In this document: positions 1-6,874 of the stretch, one piece after another
Numbering within the stretch: position 1 is the stretch's first letter
Layout: every line of letters begins with the position of its first letter
NCBI GenBank assembly: GCA_903901905.1
Contig: CAIUSQ010000141.1
Location: 1-31,414, forward strand
DNA length: 31,414 nucleotides
Reading direction: 5' to 3'
DNA from: an uncultured Actinomycetes bacterium
Lineage (GTDB): Bacteria; Actinomycetota; Actinomycetes; Nanopelagicales; Nanopelagicaceae
Made by a program: the position numbers and the translations under genes
The notes under the pieces: model-generated
What the model saw: the letters and a program-made list of their open reading frames with translations, nothing else
Database searches by the model: none
What the model was told of the DNA's origin: nothing

Positions 1-1
1 A

Positions 2-153
2 GTCGTGGCACTCTTACTTGTGATGATTTAGGCGCCAGAATTGAAATTGTTCGAGCCTGAAGGCAATGCTGGAAGTTACCTGATTATTTCCATGCTTTTC
101 GCTTGTTCCTCATTGCCATCTATGGTCTTGGCATGGCGCGAGCGAGATATTTG
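2..153 (+). pseudogene. Possible broken 3' end of a membrane-protein gene (partial, left edge)
   Basis: The frame starting at base 2 reads a hydrophobic stretch (VVALLLVMI), meets an in-frame TAG at 29-31, then continues for about 40 residues to a TGA. The second part contains a plausible membrane segment (residues of the type YLIISMLFACSSLPSMVLAW) followed by a charged RERDI tail, which is how many membrane proteins end. No start codon with a ribosome site lies directly after the TAG. The simplest reading is the tail of a membrane-protein gene interrupted by a nonsense mutation; a sequencing error or chance hydrophobicity is equally possible. Only about 50 codons are visible, so the family cannot be named. 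Confidence 0.25.
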
Positions 154-177
154 ATCCAGCTTCTAGGGCGGCTCATT

Positions 178-1752
178 TTAAATAAAAAAATACTCTTTTG
201 CTTTCTTTGCAGCTTCATGTCTTCCATTTACACCTAACTTCCTATAAATGTTTCGTAGGTGGGTTTTCATCGTATTCTTCGAGATGTGCAAGGTTTGACC
301 TATAGAGGAGATCGAATTTTCTGAAACTAAATAGTTTAAGACCTCTATCTCGCGCGATGTTAGTTGTTCTCCAGAGTCTTTTACAAATTGATTACGTTCT
401 TTAATGCGCTCAATTGCTAACCTACTTAATGATTCTAGCCAGATAGAGTTACTAGCTGGGGATAAGCTAATAATTGCTTCCAAGGTTAAATTATCCTGCC
501 GTAAGAAAATTTCAAGTGCTCCTACCTGCTCACCTTTAGCCAGTGCAATTTTTAGGTATTCGCGTTGATTCTTAACCCCTTCGGTCTTTACTTTAGATAA
601 ATGTAGGTTTTTTCTAATGATCTCATGTGCAGTGCCTTCTGCAAGCTTCTTGATTTCGTTTATATCATCTGGCTTAAACTTCCTGAAAACGCTTTTACCT
701 TGATGCTGCAAATATTTAATTTCCGAGTTGCGATCTAGAATATTGTTAAGTCTACCCAGATCATTAAAATGATTTTTAGCGAAAAACTCTGCCAAATCAA
801 CTAACCAGGTCATAGCTTTTAGATCCGGATTAAATAGGAGCTCATTTTTTAATCTATTTATTTCGTTAGAGACCCTATCCTGGCTATTGGGAATCCGTGA
901 CAAAATTCTAATCTCACCAACTTCACAAAGATATGCGATGAAGGTTAAATTGTTTTGCTTAGCCTCGTTCTTCAGCTTTATAATTTCATCCAATGCTTCA
1001 TCAATCATTGAAAATTCATAAAAGCAGCGAATTAAGACAAATTTGCAATCAAATGGGTCGGCAACACCAACTCGACCGGATGCCTGCTCGATAGCAATTG
1101 TGGTCTTAGCCAATTCAAAGGCTTGTCTATATTCACCATGGGCAAGTAATTGCATAGATTTGATTGCAGATTTGGCTTGATCTAATACAGCTAAATTGTC
1201 CGGATTTACTATTGTCAAGATATCTTCGGCACACTTATCTATAAGTTCAATGTCGGAAGTGATTAGGCCAATGCAGGCAACTAGGCGTATCAATCTACCT
1301 TTATCCATTGGGTCTAACGTGCCGCTCTTCATTGGAGAAGCAATTGCTACCTCAGCGTGTTTTAGTGATAGTTGATAATTCCCATTATGAAAGTTTACGT
1401 ATGCCCGACACAAGTTACTGATTTGATCGACCCATACTTTGATCTCGTCTTCCCGAGTACTCTCTTCAAGTTCATCCAGGAGGTTGATACATTTGGTGAA
1501 ATTTAAATCAATTAAAGATCCAATGGCCTCAAACCCCTTAGCCATGAACACACTATTTTGTGTTTGATCAAGCGAGCTATTTGCAAACTCAATAAATTCT
1601 TTTCCTTGTCCAGTTAGAGACAGTTCTGCCATTCTGGTTAAATACAGGCGATAGAAAAAATCTAGGTCATTCTTTTCAATTGCATTTTCAATAATTTTGT
1701 GGACACTGCTGCTATAGGCAGGTAGGGGTGACCCCACATCTTTATTTCTCAT
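178..1752 (-). CDS. LuxR-family transcriptional regulator with helical (TPR-like) N-terminal region
   Basis: A DNA-binding regulator of 524 residues. The last ~60 residues form a clear LuxR/GerE helix-turn-helix: LTSREIEVLNYLV, then SISSIGQTLHISKNTMKTHL and NIYRKLGV, all family hallmarks. The preceding ~450 residues look entirely alpha-helical with repeated Leu/Ala/Tyr patterns, as in the TPR-like sensor part of MalT-type (LAL) regulators. I see no Walker A P-loop, so the ATPase domain of full-length LAL proteins (about 900 residues) is missing. No receiver-domain motif is seen either. Upstream of ATG 1752 lies an inverted repeat (1759-1790) and then the unexplained region before the heliorhodopsin gene. 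The start has an AGAGG directly adjacent but no well-spaced ribosome site. The ligand and target genes are unknown. Confidence 0.85.
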   Translation of the reverse strand: MRNKDVGSPLPAYSSSVHKIIENAIEKNDLDFFYRLYLTRMAELSLTGQGKEFIEFANSSLDQTQNSVFMAKGFEAIGSLIDLNFTKCINLLDELEESTREDEIKVWVDQISNLCRAYVNFHNGNYQLSLKHAEVAIASPMKSGTLDPMDKGRLIRLVACIGLITSDIELIDKCAEDILTIVNPDNLAVLDQAKSAIKSMQLLAHGEYRQAFELAKTTIAIEQASGRVGVADPFDCKFVLIRCFYEFSMIDEALDEIIKLKNEAKQNNLTFIAYLCEVGEIRILSRIPNSQDRVSNEINRLKNELLFNPDLKAMTWLVDLAEFFAKNHFNDLGRLNNILDRNSEIKYLQHQGKSVFRKFKPDDINEIKKLAEGTAHEIIRKNLHLSKVKTEGVKNQREYLKIALAKGEQVGALEIFLRQDNLTLEAIISLSPASNSIWLESLSRLAIERIKERNQFVKDSGEQLTSREIEVLNYLVSENSISSIGQTLHISKNTMKTHLRNIYRKLGVNGRHEAAKKAKEYFFI

Positions 1753-2067
1753 CCTCTAAGGGTGATGCATCAATGGTGTTTTTTCACCCTCTAATCAGAG
1801 AAAGGGGGTGATAATTGCGGGGGATTTGCTTCATACGCCGCCAGGTGAGGTTATTTGAACTGCGAGTTCTCACCCAGTTCGTAGGACGACAAGGCCCTCA
1901 TTTGCTTCGCCCTTTGGCAGGCCACAGGAATTACTCAGGGAGGGGTTTAATCCCAAATCGTGAAATGTCCAAATATGGCAACCGTGGGCAAGAAATCAGG
2001 ATCTGGATTAGAGAGCGACTCTTCTTTACTGCTTTAAATTATAGGAAGCAGTACCTGCAGAGTCTTG
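1753..2067. other. 315-base stretch without a convincing gene, between heliorhodopsin and LuxR genes
   Basis: No tRNA, rRNA, tmRNA or SRP RNA core could be recognised. The stretch is richer in G+C than its neighbours and carries several hairpin-capable segments: 1843-1874 (GGTGA and TCACC flanking GAAC/GTTC) and around 1892-1923 (GGCC ... GGCC). A plus-strand open frame from TTG 1815 to 2075 encodes 86 Arg-rich residues without recognisable family features and with no good ribosome site, so I do not call it a gene. The left part holds the GGGTGA repeats listed separately. It could be a long leader or promoter region for the LuxR gene, a small RNA, or a gene remnant. Confidence 0.4.
1759..1790. 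promoter_or_regulatory. Inverted repeat AGGGTGA-N18-TCACCCT upstream of the LuxR gene
   Basis: Perfect 7-base arms at 1759-1765 and 1784-1790 lie 7 bases upstream of the LuxR-gene start. A third related copy, GGGGGTGAT, is at 1804-1812. Spaced copies in both orientations next to a regulator gene suggest an operator, possibly for autoregulation. As a hairpin the 18-base loop is large, so a protein-binding role is the more natural reading. This is inference from position and symmetry only. Confidence 0.35.
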
Positions 2068-2862
2068 CTAGTTAGCTATAGGAATTAGAGAAACAGCAAA
2101 GATCTGCCAGGCTAGAAGTGATTTAGCACCAAGGCTTAAAATCAAATAAGTCTTTTCACCAAACATGTAGTTAGTCCACTTTCCGACTCCGCGATACTGC
2201 AACCACTGATTGAGGCCGAAGCAGAAAAAGAAAATAGCCTGAACGATCATAATCAAAAAGAGACCGTTCGGTGCTTCATCTAGAGGGATTTGAGAAATAT
2301 TTACAGCCATTGCTAACCACGGCGTAATTCCAGCAAGTGTTCCAAACCAAAAAGGCATCATTGTTGTAGAAGTGCGCCCTGGTGGGTTCATTTTCTCTTG
2401 CAGCCAACCAAAGAGAATCATCGCAATATTTGCACCGACAACTGCAACCAAAGCTGCAAGGGTCAAAATTCCCCAGTACATACTGATGATGGCAACCATA
2501 AGAGATGCACTAATTGAGTACTCAGCCCAACGAAAACGGTTGATTCCCTTTTTAAGATCGGTCTCATATGTTTTTCTTGCAAATGTTGATGTAAGCAGAT
2601 GGTCTAAGCCAGCCAGTGCAAGGAATGCGCCAATAACCCAACCAACACGGACTTCAAAAAGAGTTGAAGTAACTAGACCCTCTGTTCCTGGAGGACCTGC
2701 TGGAAATGAACTAAGAACTTTAAGAGCAAAATCATTTGTCAGCAGAAGCATCGCTACAGCCTGTCCAAAGTGAAGAATTGTTAGCGTCAGGTTCCATTTG
2801 CGAACATTAGTGAGTCTTTCAGGATTTACACCCGTTGCTACAACAGTATTTGCTGATGACAT
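2068..2862 (-). CDS. Heliorhodopsin
   Basis: A retinal-binding seven-helix membrane protein of the heliorhodopsin family, 264 residues from the chosen ATG. The family signature is strong: RWAEYSISAS carries the Schiff-base counterion Glu114 (Glu107 in the type protein 48C12), GEKTYLILSLGAKSLLAWQ carries the retinal lysine Lys247, and His31 and His88 match the two conserved buried histidines. Heliorhodopsins sit with the N-terminus inside, have a slow photocycle, and are thought to be photosensory or enzyme-regulating rather than classic pumps. The in-frame ATG 24 bases further upstream is less likely: the chosen start is preceded by AAGGAG at good spacing. It lies downstream of the alkD-like gene on the same strand with a 126-base gap, and a LuxR-type regulator follows. 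Confidence 0.95.
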   Translation of the reverse strand: MSSANTVVATGVNPERLTNVRKWNLTLTILHFGQAVAMLLLTNDFALKVLSSFPAGPPGTEGLVTSTLFEVRVGWVIGAFLALAGLDHLLTSTFARKTYETDLKKGINRFRWAEYSISASLMVAIISMYWGILTLAALVAVVGANIAMILFGWLQEKMNPPGRTSTTMMPFWFGTLAGITPWLAMAVNISQIPLDEAPNGLFLIMIVQAIFFFCFGLNQWLQYRGVGKWTNYMFGEKTYLILSLGAKSLLAWQIFAVSLIPIAN

Positions 2863-2988
2863 GTACTTCTCCTTATAGAGGAACATTTAGTAGGCACTAA
2901 TTGAGCTCGATTTAACTAAAGTTTAACATTTAAGGCGATTTTTATAGGCTGTGACACTTACGAATAAAACCGAACAAAGAAACCGTGT

Positions 2989-3699
2989 TCACTTTGCTAG
3001 CCATTTCTTGCGCTCAGTTTCTGAGAACTTTTCAATGGCATAGCGAAGCATCGTCCTTGGCATCACAGAAGCATTTTTCTCTAAGAATCTCCTTAGTTCT
3101 ATTGGATTGCGTTTACCCATTTCACGGAGCATCCAACCTGTGGCCTTGTGGATCAAATCTTGTTCATCGCGCAGTAATTCCTGAGCTACAAGAAGAGTTG
3201 GTTGTGGAATACCTTCCCGGATAAAAGCAAAGGTAAAGACAATTGCTACCCGTCTTTGCCATAAAGATTTACTGCTTGTAAGTTTAAGAAGTAATTGGTT
3301 ACTTGAACCTGATCCAATCAAATATTGACCAATGATTGGAGCGCTTACATCAACTAAATCCCAATTGTTTACTCGATCTGCTTTTACCTGTTTTAAATAG
3401 AAATCAAATATCTTTTTGTGGACTATCAATTCTGAAGTTGATTTGAACTGCAACGTCAGGACCACCAAACCGCAAAAGCGGACTTCATGAAACTTAGAGG
3501 CCATTAACTTTTCAATCTGTGGCAAAGTTAAATCTTTGTATTCATTGGCAATAATTCTTATCTGCGGGACGGTAACACCTAGGAAGACATCTCCAAATCC
3601 ATATTCGCCTTTTAAAGTCTTAAAAAATCTTTGCGAATGCCTGGCTTGAGTTGGGCTTGCCTTATCCTGGATCGCTTTTGTAACTCCGGCAGCGCTCAT
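2989..3699 (-). CDS. AlkD-like DNA alkylation repair protein
   Basis: A HEAT-repeat DNA glycosylase of the AlkC/AlkD superfamily, 236 residues, the normal length. It removes positively charged alkylated bases such as 3- and 7-methylpurines without base flipping. Seen in the sequence: the helical repeats, NNWDLVDVSAP, which matches the catalytic Trp-Asp segment (Trp109/Asp113 of Bacillus cereus AlkD), SLWQRRVAIV holding the expected conserved Arg, and KATGWMLREMG near the C-terminus. It is expected in the cytoplasm. Upstream, TAAAAT lies 7 bases before the ATG, so the message is probably leaderless. The gene precedes the heliorhodopsin on the same strand; co-transcription is possible but the 126-base gap also leaves room for a separate promoter. 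Confidence 0.92.
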   Translation of the reverse strand: MSAAGVTKAIQDKASPTQARHSQRFFKTLKGEYGFGDVFLGVTVPQIRIIANEYKDLTLPQIEKLMASKFHEVRFCGLVVLTLQFKSTSELIVHKKIFDFYLKQVKADRVNNWDLVDVSAPIIGQYLIGSGSSNQLLLKLTSSKSLWQRRVAIVFTFAFIREGIPQPTLLVAQELLRDEQDLIHKATGWMLREMGKRNPIELRRFLEKNASVMPRTMLRYAIEKFSETERKKWLAK

Positions 3700-3706
3700 T
3701 TAGAGA

Positions 3707-3712
3707 ATTTTA
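3707..3712 (-). promoter_or_regulatory. -10 box TAAAAT of the alkD-like gene (leaderless)
   Basis: Read on the minus strand, TAAAAT is followed by 7 bases and then the ATG at 3699. Transcription would start at or within one base of the start codon. Confidence 0.5.
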
Positions 3713-3864
3713 CACCAATCGTGGCAACTCAATTATGGCGAGGCCTGAAGGGATACGAATCTTGCAAGGTCTGATTGTTCAGCGGCGCACTTTCATTCAT
3801 TCAGTGCTAGCCCTAATTACGCAGATCAATTTCCTTTATTTCGTTTCAACTCATCAAATTCAGA

Positions 3865-3870
3865 TACTAT
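3865..3870 (+). promoter_or_regulatory. -10 box TACTAT of the flavin electron-transfer operon (leaderless)
   Basis: TACTAT is followed by exactly 6 bases (GTTGAC) and then ATG 3877, with no ribosome-binding site, as expected for a leaderless actinobacterial transcript. No strong -35 hexamer is evident. Confidence 0.55.
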
Positions 3871-3876
3871 GTTGAC

Positions 3877-5199
3877 ATGTCAAAGCGATTTAAAGATGAT
3901 CAAATCGCCCTAATCACTGGAATCGGTTTGGGACTAACACTTACTATTCAAATAACAACCTTAAGACCATCAGATTTTGCTGATATATATTCTCAAATCA
4001 CAACTGCATCTAGATTTTTTGCATTAACTGGCTCATACCTTTCCATAATTGGCCTATTACTTATAGCCCGCATCTCTTGGATTGAAAATGTTTTAGGTCA
4101 TGATCGTCTAGTCACCTGGCATCGCAAAGCAATGCCGTATGCCCTTTACTTCATCACGCTGCATGTTCTCCTCGTTGCTTTGGGATATGCCGGCGGCGAT
4201 CAGGTAAGAATTGGTTCTGTACTTTGGACAATGATTACAACTTATCCATGGATGTTGCCTGCAACTTTAGGATTTGTCTTATTGCTTGTTGCTGGGGTTT
4301 CTTCTTATCGAATTTTTCGGCAAAGCATTACTTATGAATCCTGGTGGGTAATTCACTTGTATACGTACCTAGGTGTCGCACTTTCTTTTATGCATCAGAT
4401 TCTAACTGGTGCAATGTTCATTTCACACCCTCTCGCAAAGAGTTATTGGATAGGACTTTATTCATCGGTTGTTATTGCAATTTTGTACTGGCGAGTTCTC
4501 TTGCCTGTCGTAAATTCACTACGCCATAAACTGGTGGTCGATAAGATCGTAAGTGAGGGACATGGAGTAGTCTCGATTTATATCAAGGGCCGTGATATCA
4601 AAAGATTGAATGCCCAAGGCGGACAGTTCTTCTCATGGCGATTTTTAAGTAAGGATCTTTGGTATCAATCCCATCCATACTCACTTTCGGCGCCGCCCAC
4701 AGATACTTCCATCAGGATCACAGTAAAAGCTTTGGGTGACTCGTCATCTGAGTTAGCAAATTTAAGTGAGGGCACAAGAGTATTTATCGAGGGACCTTAC
4801 GGTGTCTTTAAAGCAAGTTCTGCTCGACGAGGCAGACATATTGTTTTAATAGGTGGCGGCGTAGGCATTACACCGCTACGTGCGATTATGGAAGAGTTTC
4901 CAAATAATACGCAAATTGATATTTTGTATCGTGCATCTACGGAATCCGAATTAGTTTTACGCAAAGAGCTAGATGAAATTTCAGATCGAATAGGGGCGCG
5001 AGTTCATTATTTGGTGGGTTCACGGTCGGTTCACACGATGTCTTATGAGTACATTAAGGAATTTGTACCAAACTTTCAGGATGCGGAAGTCTTTATTTGT
5101 GGGCCTGAGGGATTGGTATCTGCGGTCAAAGCTGCTGCCAAAAAGGCTGGTATTCCAAAAAACAGATTCCATGATGAAGCATTTGCCTTTCATGGATAG
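3877..5199 (+). CDS. Ferric-reductase-like transmembrane flavocytochrome with FAD/NAD(P) domain
   Basis: A 440-residue membrane redox protein likely moving electrons from cytoplasmic NAD(P)H through FAD and b-type hemes across the membrane. Residues ~12-215 hold about six membrane helices with two His pairs, each 13-14 residues apart (His82/His96 and His160/His173), the bis-heme pattern of ferric-reductase/NOX-type domains. Residues ~217-440 form a ferredoxin-NADP reductase-like module: HPYSLSAPP (266-274) for FAD, GGGVGITPLRAI (326-337) for the nucleotide, and CGPEG (408-412). It heads an apparent operon with an FMN-binding exported protein, a poly-Asp protein and ApbE, so the likely acceptor is the covalently bound FMN outside the membrane and then an external oxidant. 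True ferric reduction is not shown; the final acceptor is unknown. Confidence 0.9.
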   Translation: MSKRFKDDQIALITGIGLGLTLTIQITTLRPSDFADIYSQITTASRFFALTGSYLSIIGLLLIARISWIENVLGHDRLVTWHRKAMPYALYFITLHVLLVALGYAGGDQVRIGSVLWTMITTYPWMLPATLGFVLLLVAGVSSYRIFRQSITYESWWVIHLYTYLGVALSFMHQILTGAMFISHPLAKSYWIGLYSSVVIAILYWRVLLPVVNSLRHKLVVDKIVSEGHGVVSIYIKGRDIKRLNAQGGQFFSWRFLSKDLWYQSHPYSLSAPPTDTSIRITVKALGDSSSELANLSEGTRVFIEGPYGVFKASSARRGRHIVLIGGGVGITPLRAIMEEFPNNTQIDILYRASTESELVLRKELDEISDRIGARVHYLVGSRSVHTMSYEYIKEFVPNFQDAEVFICGPEGLVSAVKAAAKKAGIPKNRFHDEAFAFHG

Positions 5200-5214
5200 A
5201 AGCGGGAGAAGTTA

Positions 5215-5709
5215 ATGTTTCGTAGAGCAATAATTGTTCTTACTGGAACAGCCGCGGCGGTGACCAGTGTTCTGGCATACCAACCTCCACAATTGCAATC
5301 TGTTGCGACTGAATCTTTACCGGTTCCTGTGGCACCAACTCCAACAGCAACTAAGTCAAATAAACCAGCGCCAACAAACCCTGGTAAAGCCACACCTTCA
5401 CCCTCAACGCCAACTCAAAATCAAACAGTCTCTGGTGTGTTTACAGGTAATGTCGTGCAAACTCAATGGGGGCCCGTTCAAGTAGAAATTACTGTAAGCA
5501 ACGGAACAATTACTGCCGCTAGTGCATTGAAATTTCCAGATGGAGATCGTCGTTCACTGTCAATTTCTCAGCAGGCTGTTCCATTTTTAATTGAACAAAC
5601 ACTCGGTGTAGTTAACGCCTCTCAAGTGCAAGGAGTTAGCCGTGCTTCTTACACATCTAACGGCTGGAGAGCGTCTCTAGGTTCGGCAATTAAGAAGGCG
5701 GGTATCTAA
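5215..5709 (+). CDS. Exported FMN-binding domain protein (ApbE substrate)
   Basis: A 164-residue protein with an N-terminal membrane anchor or signal (residues ~4-21), a Pro/Thr/Ser-rich linker (~22-72) and a C-terminal FMN-binding domain (~73-164) like those of NqrC/RnfG. The flavin attachment site is probably Ser145 in VSRASYTSNGW; the family consensus is S-G-A-T/S-x-T/S, so Arg143 replaces the usual Gly. ApbE would link FMN there through a phosphoester. A GGGAG ribosome site lies 7 bases before the ATG, 15 bases after the flavocytochrome gene. The protein would sit on the outer face and take electrons from the flavocytochrome. The assignment is supported strongly by the two flanking redox genes. 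Confidence 0.85.
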   Translation: MFRRAIIVLTGTAAAVTSVLAYQPPQLQSVATESLPVPVAPTPTATKSNKPAPTNPGKATPSPSTPTQNQTVSGVFTGNVVQTQWGPVQVEITVSNGTITAASALKFPDGDRRSLSISQQAVPFLIEQTLGVVNASQVQGVSRASYTSNGWRASLGSAIKKAGI

Positions 5710-6012
5710 ATGAAACGAATTTTAATTCTTGTAGCACCACTTGTGCTATTTGCAGGATTCTTATTTATCAAACCACCTGCAGTCGGTGTAAATTCAAATC
5801 CGGCGGGAGTAACCACCCCTCAAGCATCTCAACTCCCGGCACCATCAAATTCAGGCCAACCACAATCTCCTAATGCAAACAACACACCTGCGCCGTCGGC
5901 CAAACCAACTATTTTGGGTGGCAACGATGATGATGACGACGACGACGATGGCGAAGATGGCGGTGAAAAACCAAGATATGGTGGCCATGGTGATGATGAC
6001 TACGATGACTAA
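5710..6012 (+). CDS. Small exported protein with poly-aspartate tail, function unknown
   Basis: A 100-residue protein not recognised as any family. Residues 4-20 form one hydrophobic segment (signal or anchor) after MKR. Residues ~25-70 are a Pro/Ser/Asn/Gln-rich, disordered-looking linker. The tail is extremely acidic: eight consecutive Asp, then GEDGGEKPRYGGHG and DDDYDD. The start codon directly follows the stop of the FMN-binding gene (TAA then ATG) with AAGGCGGG upstream, so it belongs to the same operon. The anchor-plus-linker design mirrors the FMN-binding protein. An external metal- or calcium-binding tail, or a docking surface for a cationic partner, are guesses. The Asp tract is a GAT/GAC microsatellite and may vary in length. 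Confidence 0.75.
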   Translation: MKRILILVAPLVLFAGFLFIKPPAVGVNSNPAGVTTPQASQLPAPSNSGQPQSPNANNTPAPSAKPTILGGNDDDDDDDDGEDGGEKPRYGGHGDDDYDD

Positions 6013-6037
6013 ATTCTTAAATCTGAATTAACCAAGA

Positions 6038-6769
6038 ATGGCAAATGTCCACAGTGAAGAGGTTTGGTCAACTGTTGTTACTATCGAATCAGATTTAGAG
6101 AATTTTTCTTACCAGAGGCAAATTGATTTTCTCCACAAAGTTGATCAGATTTTCTCAACATTTATCCTAGATTCGCAGGTAAGCAAGATTCGATCAGGAC
6201 AAATGCAAATTAGCCAGGCAGATCCATTACTACAAGAAGTTTGGCAAGGTTGCCTTCTTGCTAGAGAGATTACTGACGGAGCATTTGATCCATGGTCAGT
6301 TGATGGGGGATTTGATCCATCTGGATACGTTAAAGGTTGGGCAGCAGATCAAATCTGTAATCAACTTCAAGCAGCAGGGGCACTACATATTCAAGTAAAT
6401 GCAGGTGGTGACATAGCCTTACGTGGGGGTTCATCACAGGTTTCACCATGGCAGATAGGTATTGCTCATCCGGAAAAAACAGAATTGGTTTCAAAAATTT
6501 ATGAAATCAATGATGGCGCAATTGCAACGAGTGGTACTTATGAACGAGGCAATCACATTATTGATCCACAAACAAAAACAATTGCAGTGGGGGCAAGATC
6601 GGCCACTGTAGTTGGCGAAAATGCAGGTTTAGTAGATGCGCTTGCTACGGCTTTAATAGTTGCAGGCCGTGATGGGGCTAGTTGGTTTGCAAAACCTGAG
6701 CTAACCAATTACTCATGCTGGGTAGTAGATCGCCACGAAGATAAGCTCTGGGAAATTTCTCGGATCTAG
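6038..6769 (+). CDS. apbE: ApbE-family FAD:protein FMN transferase
   Basis: A flavin transferase that uses FAD to attach FMN covalently to a Ser/Thr of FMN-binding domains. Conserved segments are all present: TDGAFDP (79-85), DPSGYVKGWAAD (93-104), NAGGDI (121-126), GAIATSGTYER (160-170) with HIIDPQT, and DALATAL (200-206) near the metal site. At 243 residues it is shorter than usual for exported ApbE (about 300-350) because it starts right at the domain and has no signal peptide or lipobox. Flavinylation may therefore happen in the cytoplasm before export, or the enzyme is exported another way. It follows the poly-Asp gene by 25 bases and no clear ribosome site is visible. Its substrate is almost surely the FMN-binding protein two genes upstream. 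Confidence 0.9.
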   Translation: MANVHSEEVWSTVVTIESDLENFSYQRQIDFLHKVDQIFSTFILDSQVSKIRSGQMQISQADPLLQEVWQGCLLAREITDGAFDPWSVDGGFDPSGYVKGWAADQICNQLQAAGALHIQVNAGGDIALRGGSSQVSPWQIGIAHPEKTELVSKIYEINDGAIATSGTYERGNHIIDPQTKTIAVGARSATVVGENAGLVDALATALIVAGRDGASWFAKPELTNYSCWVVDRHEDKLWEISRI

Positions 6770-6810
6770 GAACACATTTCCCACAGGCCTGAGAGGAGAA
6801 ATTCTCAGTT

Positions 6811-6838
6811 ACATCTAGGCAGACACGCTAGATGTTTA
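6811..6838 (+). terminator. Terminator-like hairpin after apbE
   Basis: A perfect 8-base stem ACATCTAG/CTAGATGT (6811-6818 and 6828-6835) with a 9-base loop is followed by a short, weak T run (TTATCC). Another hairpin, CTGAGA/TCTCAG at 6789-6808, lies just before it. It plausibly separates the flavin operon from the sulfotransferase gene. Confidence 0.45.
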
Positions 6839-6862
6839 TCCTCTGCATAATGACGCTTCCCA

Positions 6863-6868
6863 TAGGCT
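6863..6868 (+). promoter_or_regulatory. -10 box TAGGCT of the sulfotransferase gene (leaderless)
   Basis: TAGGCT followed by 6 bases (CTTGGA) and ATG 6875; there is no ribosome-binding site. It has the same geometry as several other genes in this window. Confidence 0.5.
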
Positions 6869-6874
6869 CTTGGA

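Noticed and set aside
1843..1874. tRNA-like or T-arm-like element (TTCAAAT on the minus strand)
   Set aside because: Arms around the TTCAAAT do not pair as a T-stem and no cloverleaf can be drawn.
1815..2075. Plus-strand 86-codon frame from TTG
   Set aside because: Arg-rich sequence without family features, no ribosome site or -10 at the usual spacing, and it runs into the 3' end of the heliorhodopsin gene on the other strand.
2372..2773. 133-codon plus-strand frame opposite heliorhodopsin
   Set aside because: It is the mirror of a confidently identified gene; composition is that of an antisense frame.
5926..5950. GAT/GAC repeat as a tandem-repeat or CRISPR-like feature
   Set aside because: It is the in-frame Asp codon run of the small exported protein, not a separate element.
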